From positions 25,001 through 89,000 of the forward strand of contig NZ_VOPY01000001.1 in the NCBI RefSeq assembly GCF_007995095.1: a stretch of DNA of 64,000 bases, given 5' to 3'. Under the pieces are notes generated by a model. That model ran no database searches. It saw only the letters and a program-made list of their open reading frames with translations, and had not been told where the DNA came from. This DNA comes from Flavisphingopyxis soli (GTDB lineage: Bacteria > Pseudomonadota > Alphaproteobacteria > Sphingomonadales > Sphingomonadaceae). The translations under genes and the position numbers were made by a program. Positions 62,922 to 64,000 of the stretch are shown here, piece by piece; positions within the stretch are counted from its first letter, which is position 1; each line of letters begins with the position of its first letter.

Positions 62922-63506
62922 ATGAAAAAGCTTGCATATCTGGCCCTCGCTTCGGCCTCGCTGATCGCTTTCGCTTCGCCCGCTGCGGCGCAGGATGTTA
63001 CCGGCACGGTCAACATCACCGGCACCGTTGCCGGCAAATGCCTCGTCCTTCCCGGTTCGGGCTCGACCTTCGGGACGACGGTCGCTCTGGGCGAGCTGGC
63101 GCAAAGCAACGGTTCGCTTGCGACCGACCTTGCAACCCGCTTTTCGAGCATCGGTGGCGCCGGGCTCGACGCCCGGGTCGTCTGCACGACCGCCGCTCCG
63201 ACGATCGCGATCGATGCGACCGAGATCACGTCGGCCACAGCCGCCGTCGCTGGCTATGCCAACCGGATCGATTTCACCGCGCACGTCGCAGTCGACACCA
63301 CGACCACCAACGACATCGATTTTTCGAACAGCAGCACGGTCGCTCCTTTGGCAGCGACTCTGATCGGCGGTCGTCTGGCCAATAATGGCGGCGCCAACAT
63401 TACCGTTTCAGCATCCAATTTCGCCACGCCCAACGTCACCGACCTGCTCGTCGCGGCGACCGATTACACAGGCAAGATCGTCGTGGTCATCGGCCCCGGG
63501 GTCTGA
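62922..63506 (+). CDS. Secreted fimbrial-like protein 2
   Basis: 194 residues. MKKLAYLALASASLIAFASPAAAQ is a signal peptide; the mature chain begins DVTGTVNITGTVAGKCLVLPGSG with a Cys at the first strand and a second Cys in ARVVCTTAAP. Strand-rich, Gly/Ala/Thr-rich, ends TGKIVVVIGPGV. AAGGA sits before the ATG. It is similar in plan to the next gene, suggesting duplication. Confidence 0.65.
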   Translation: MKKLAYLALASASLIAFASPAAAQDVTGTVNITGTVAGKCLVLPGSGSTFGTTVALGELAQSNGSLATDLATRFSSIGGAGLDARVVCTTAAPTIAIDATEITSATAAVAGYANRIDFTAHVAVDTTTTNDIDFSNSSTVAPLAATLIGGRLANNGGANITVSASNFATPNVTDLLVAATDYTGKIVVVIGPGV

Positions 63507-63542
63507 CCCCGGGCAACCGACCGACGCAATTGGAGAATGATC

Positions 63543-64000
63543 ATGCGTAAACTTATCTACCTCGCGGGGCTGCCGATTCTGGCGCTTGCCTCGCCCGCCT
63601 TTGGCCAGGTGACCGGCACAGTCGACATCGATGGTTCGGTTGCCGACAGGTGCCTGTTCACGACCGACAACGCGGTCATCTCGGTAGGCGAGTTGACGCT
63701 GTCAGGATCGGGAACGACGGCGGGCAAACTCGATGCGAGCAAGCTCGACGGTGAAACCCGCACGCTCGTCGGCTGGTGCAACGGAACCGCTGCAACGATG
63801 GAAGTCGAGGCACTGCCCCTGCTCAACACCGATTTCGTCGGTGTTGTTCCAGCGGGCTTCGATACAAGAGTCGATTATACGGCCACCGCCGACGCCAACT
63901 CGCTGTCGGGCGACGACACGTCTCTTTCTGCAGGCAAGGGTTCGGCGGTCGCGGTCGGCCTGTTCTCGGGCAATATCGATGTCACGCTTTCGGCATCGTC
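63543..64000 (+). CDS. Secreted fimbrial-like protein 3, 3' end outside window
   Basis: The first 152 residues are visible, MRKLIYLAGLPILALASPAFGQ as signal peptide, then VTGTVDIDGSVADRCLFTTDN and a Cys in LVGWCNGTAATMEVEALPL. The start and Cys spacing parallel the preceding protein, so these are paralogues. An ATG two codons upstream is too close to GGAG. The reading frame is open at the window edge. Confidence 0.65.
   Translation, partial: MRKLIYLAGLPILALASPAFGQVTGTVDIDGSVADRCLFTTDNAVISVGELTLSGSGTTAGKLDASKLDGETRTLVGWCNGTAATMEVEALPLLNTDFVGVVPAGFDTRVDYTATADANSLSGDDTSLSAGKGSAVAVGLFSGNIDVTLSAS

Noticed and set aside
1-64000. CRISPR array or rRNA genes
   Set aside because: No regularly spaced direct repeats and no rRNA-like sequence were found when reading through.

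Overview
The window looks like a chromosomal segment of a high-GC alphaproteobacterium of the order Sphingomonadales (Sphingomonas-like). This rests on the product set (180-kDa NAD-glutamate dehydrogenase, DUF4167 protein, class I ribonucleotide reductase, acetoacetyl-CoA reductase, M61, S10 and M1 exported peptidases, HflKC/DegP, a CrtY-like enzyme), the alphaproteobacterial LexA-type box, and GC-rich codon use. It is an inference from gene content; no 16S rRNA gene is present. Most genes are ordinary core genes packed with 4-bp start/stop overlaps.

Layout. 1-6.5 kb: a flippase cut by the window edge, a CBS protein, a small membrane protein plus thioesterase, two tandem exported DUF4139 proteins, and a DUF4167 protein. 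6.8-10 kb: hisS-prfA-prmC translation operon on the minus strand. 10-18 kb: M61 peptidase, pyrophosphatase, a palindromic intergenic repeat, MscS channel, metC, sseA and an S10 peptidase. 18-22 kb: membrane protein, CPBP protease, uvrB. 22-24 kb: a polymorphic-toxin module, with a LysM plus Endonuclease_NS_2 effector followed by two overlapping YezG/DUF600-like immunity genes and a candidate LexA box upstream. 24-29 kb: ClC channel, MBL-fold hydrolase, small proteins, alpha/beta hydrolase. 29.4-34 kb: the nrdA/nrdB region with candidate NrdR boxes, interrupted by a DUF559 nuclease gene framed by ~70-bp inverted repeats. 34-36.5 kb: a lower-GC accessory islet (two-TM coiled-coil protein, HNH-like protein, small Cys protein) running into a gene-poor stretch with REP-like hairpins and a nuclease remnant. 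36.5-52.8 kb: small exported proteins, queF, M1 aminopeptidase lipoprotein, HerA-like ATPase, degP-hflC-hflK, Mrp/ApbC, CoA-binding protein, orphan molybdenum hydroxylase subunit, hemH, phbB and an RHH protein. 52.8-59 kb: gdh and a PAS-like protein. 59.1-64 kb: tRNA-Thr(CGU), an esterase, a shortened CrtY-like flavoprotein, an AT-rich promoter region and the start of an operon of fimbrial-like secreted proteins that runs off the window.

The best candidates for something not well described are (i) the SOS-box-associated LysM-nuclease toxin with tandem immunity genes, one of which carries a signal peptide, (ii) the repeat-framed DUF559 nuclease cassette, which resembles REP-associated transposase (RAYT) arrangements, and (iii) the low-GC islet behind nrdB. 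Functions were assigned by reading motifs; no database search was possible.
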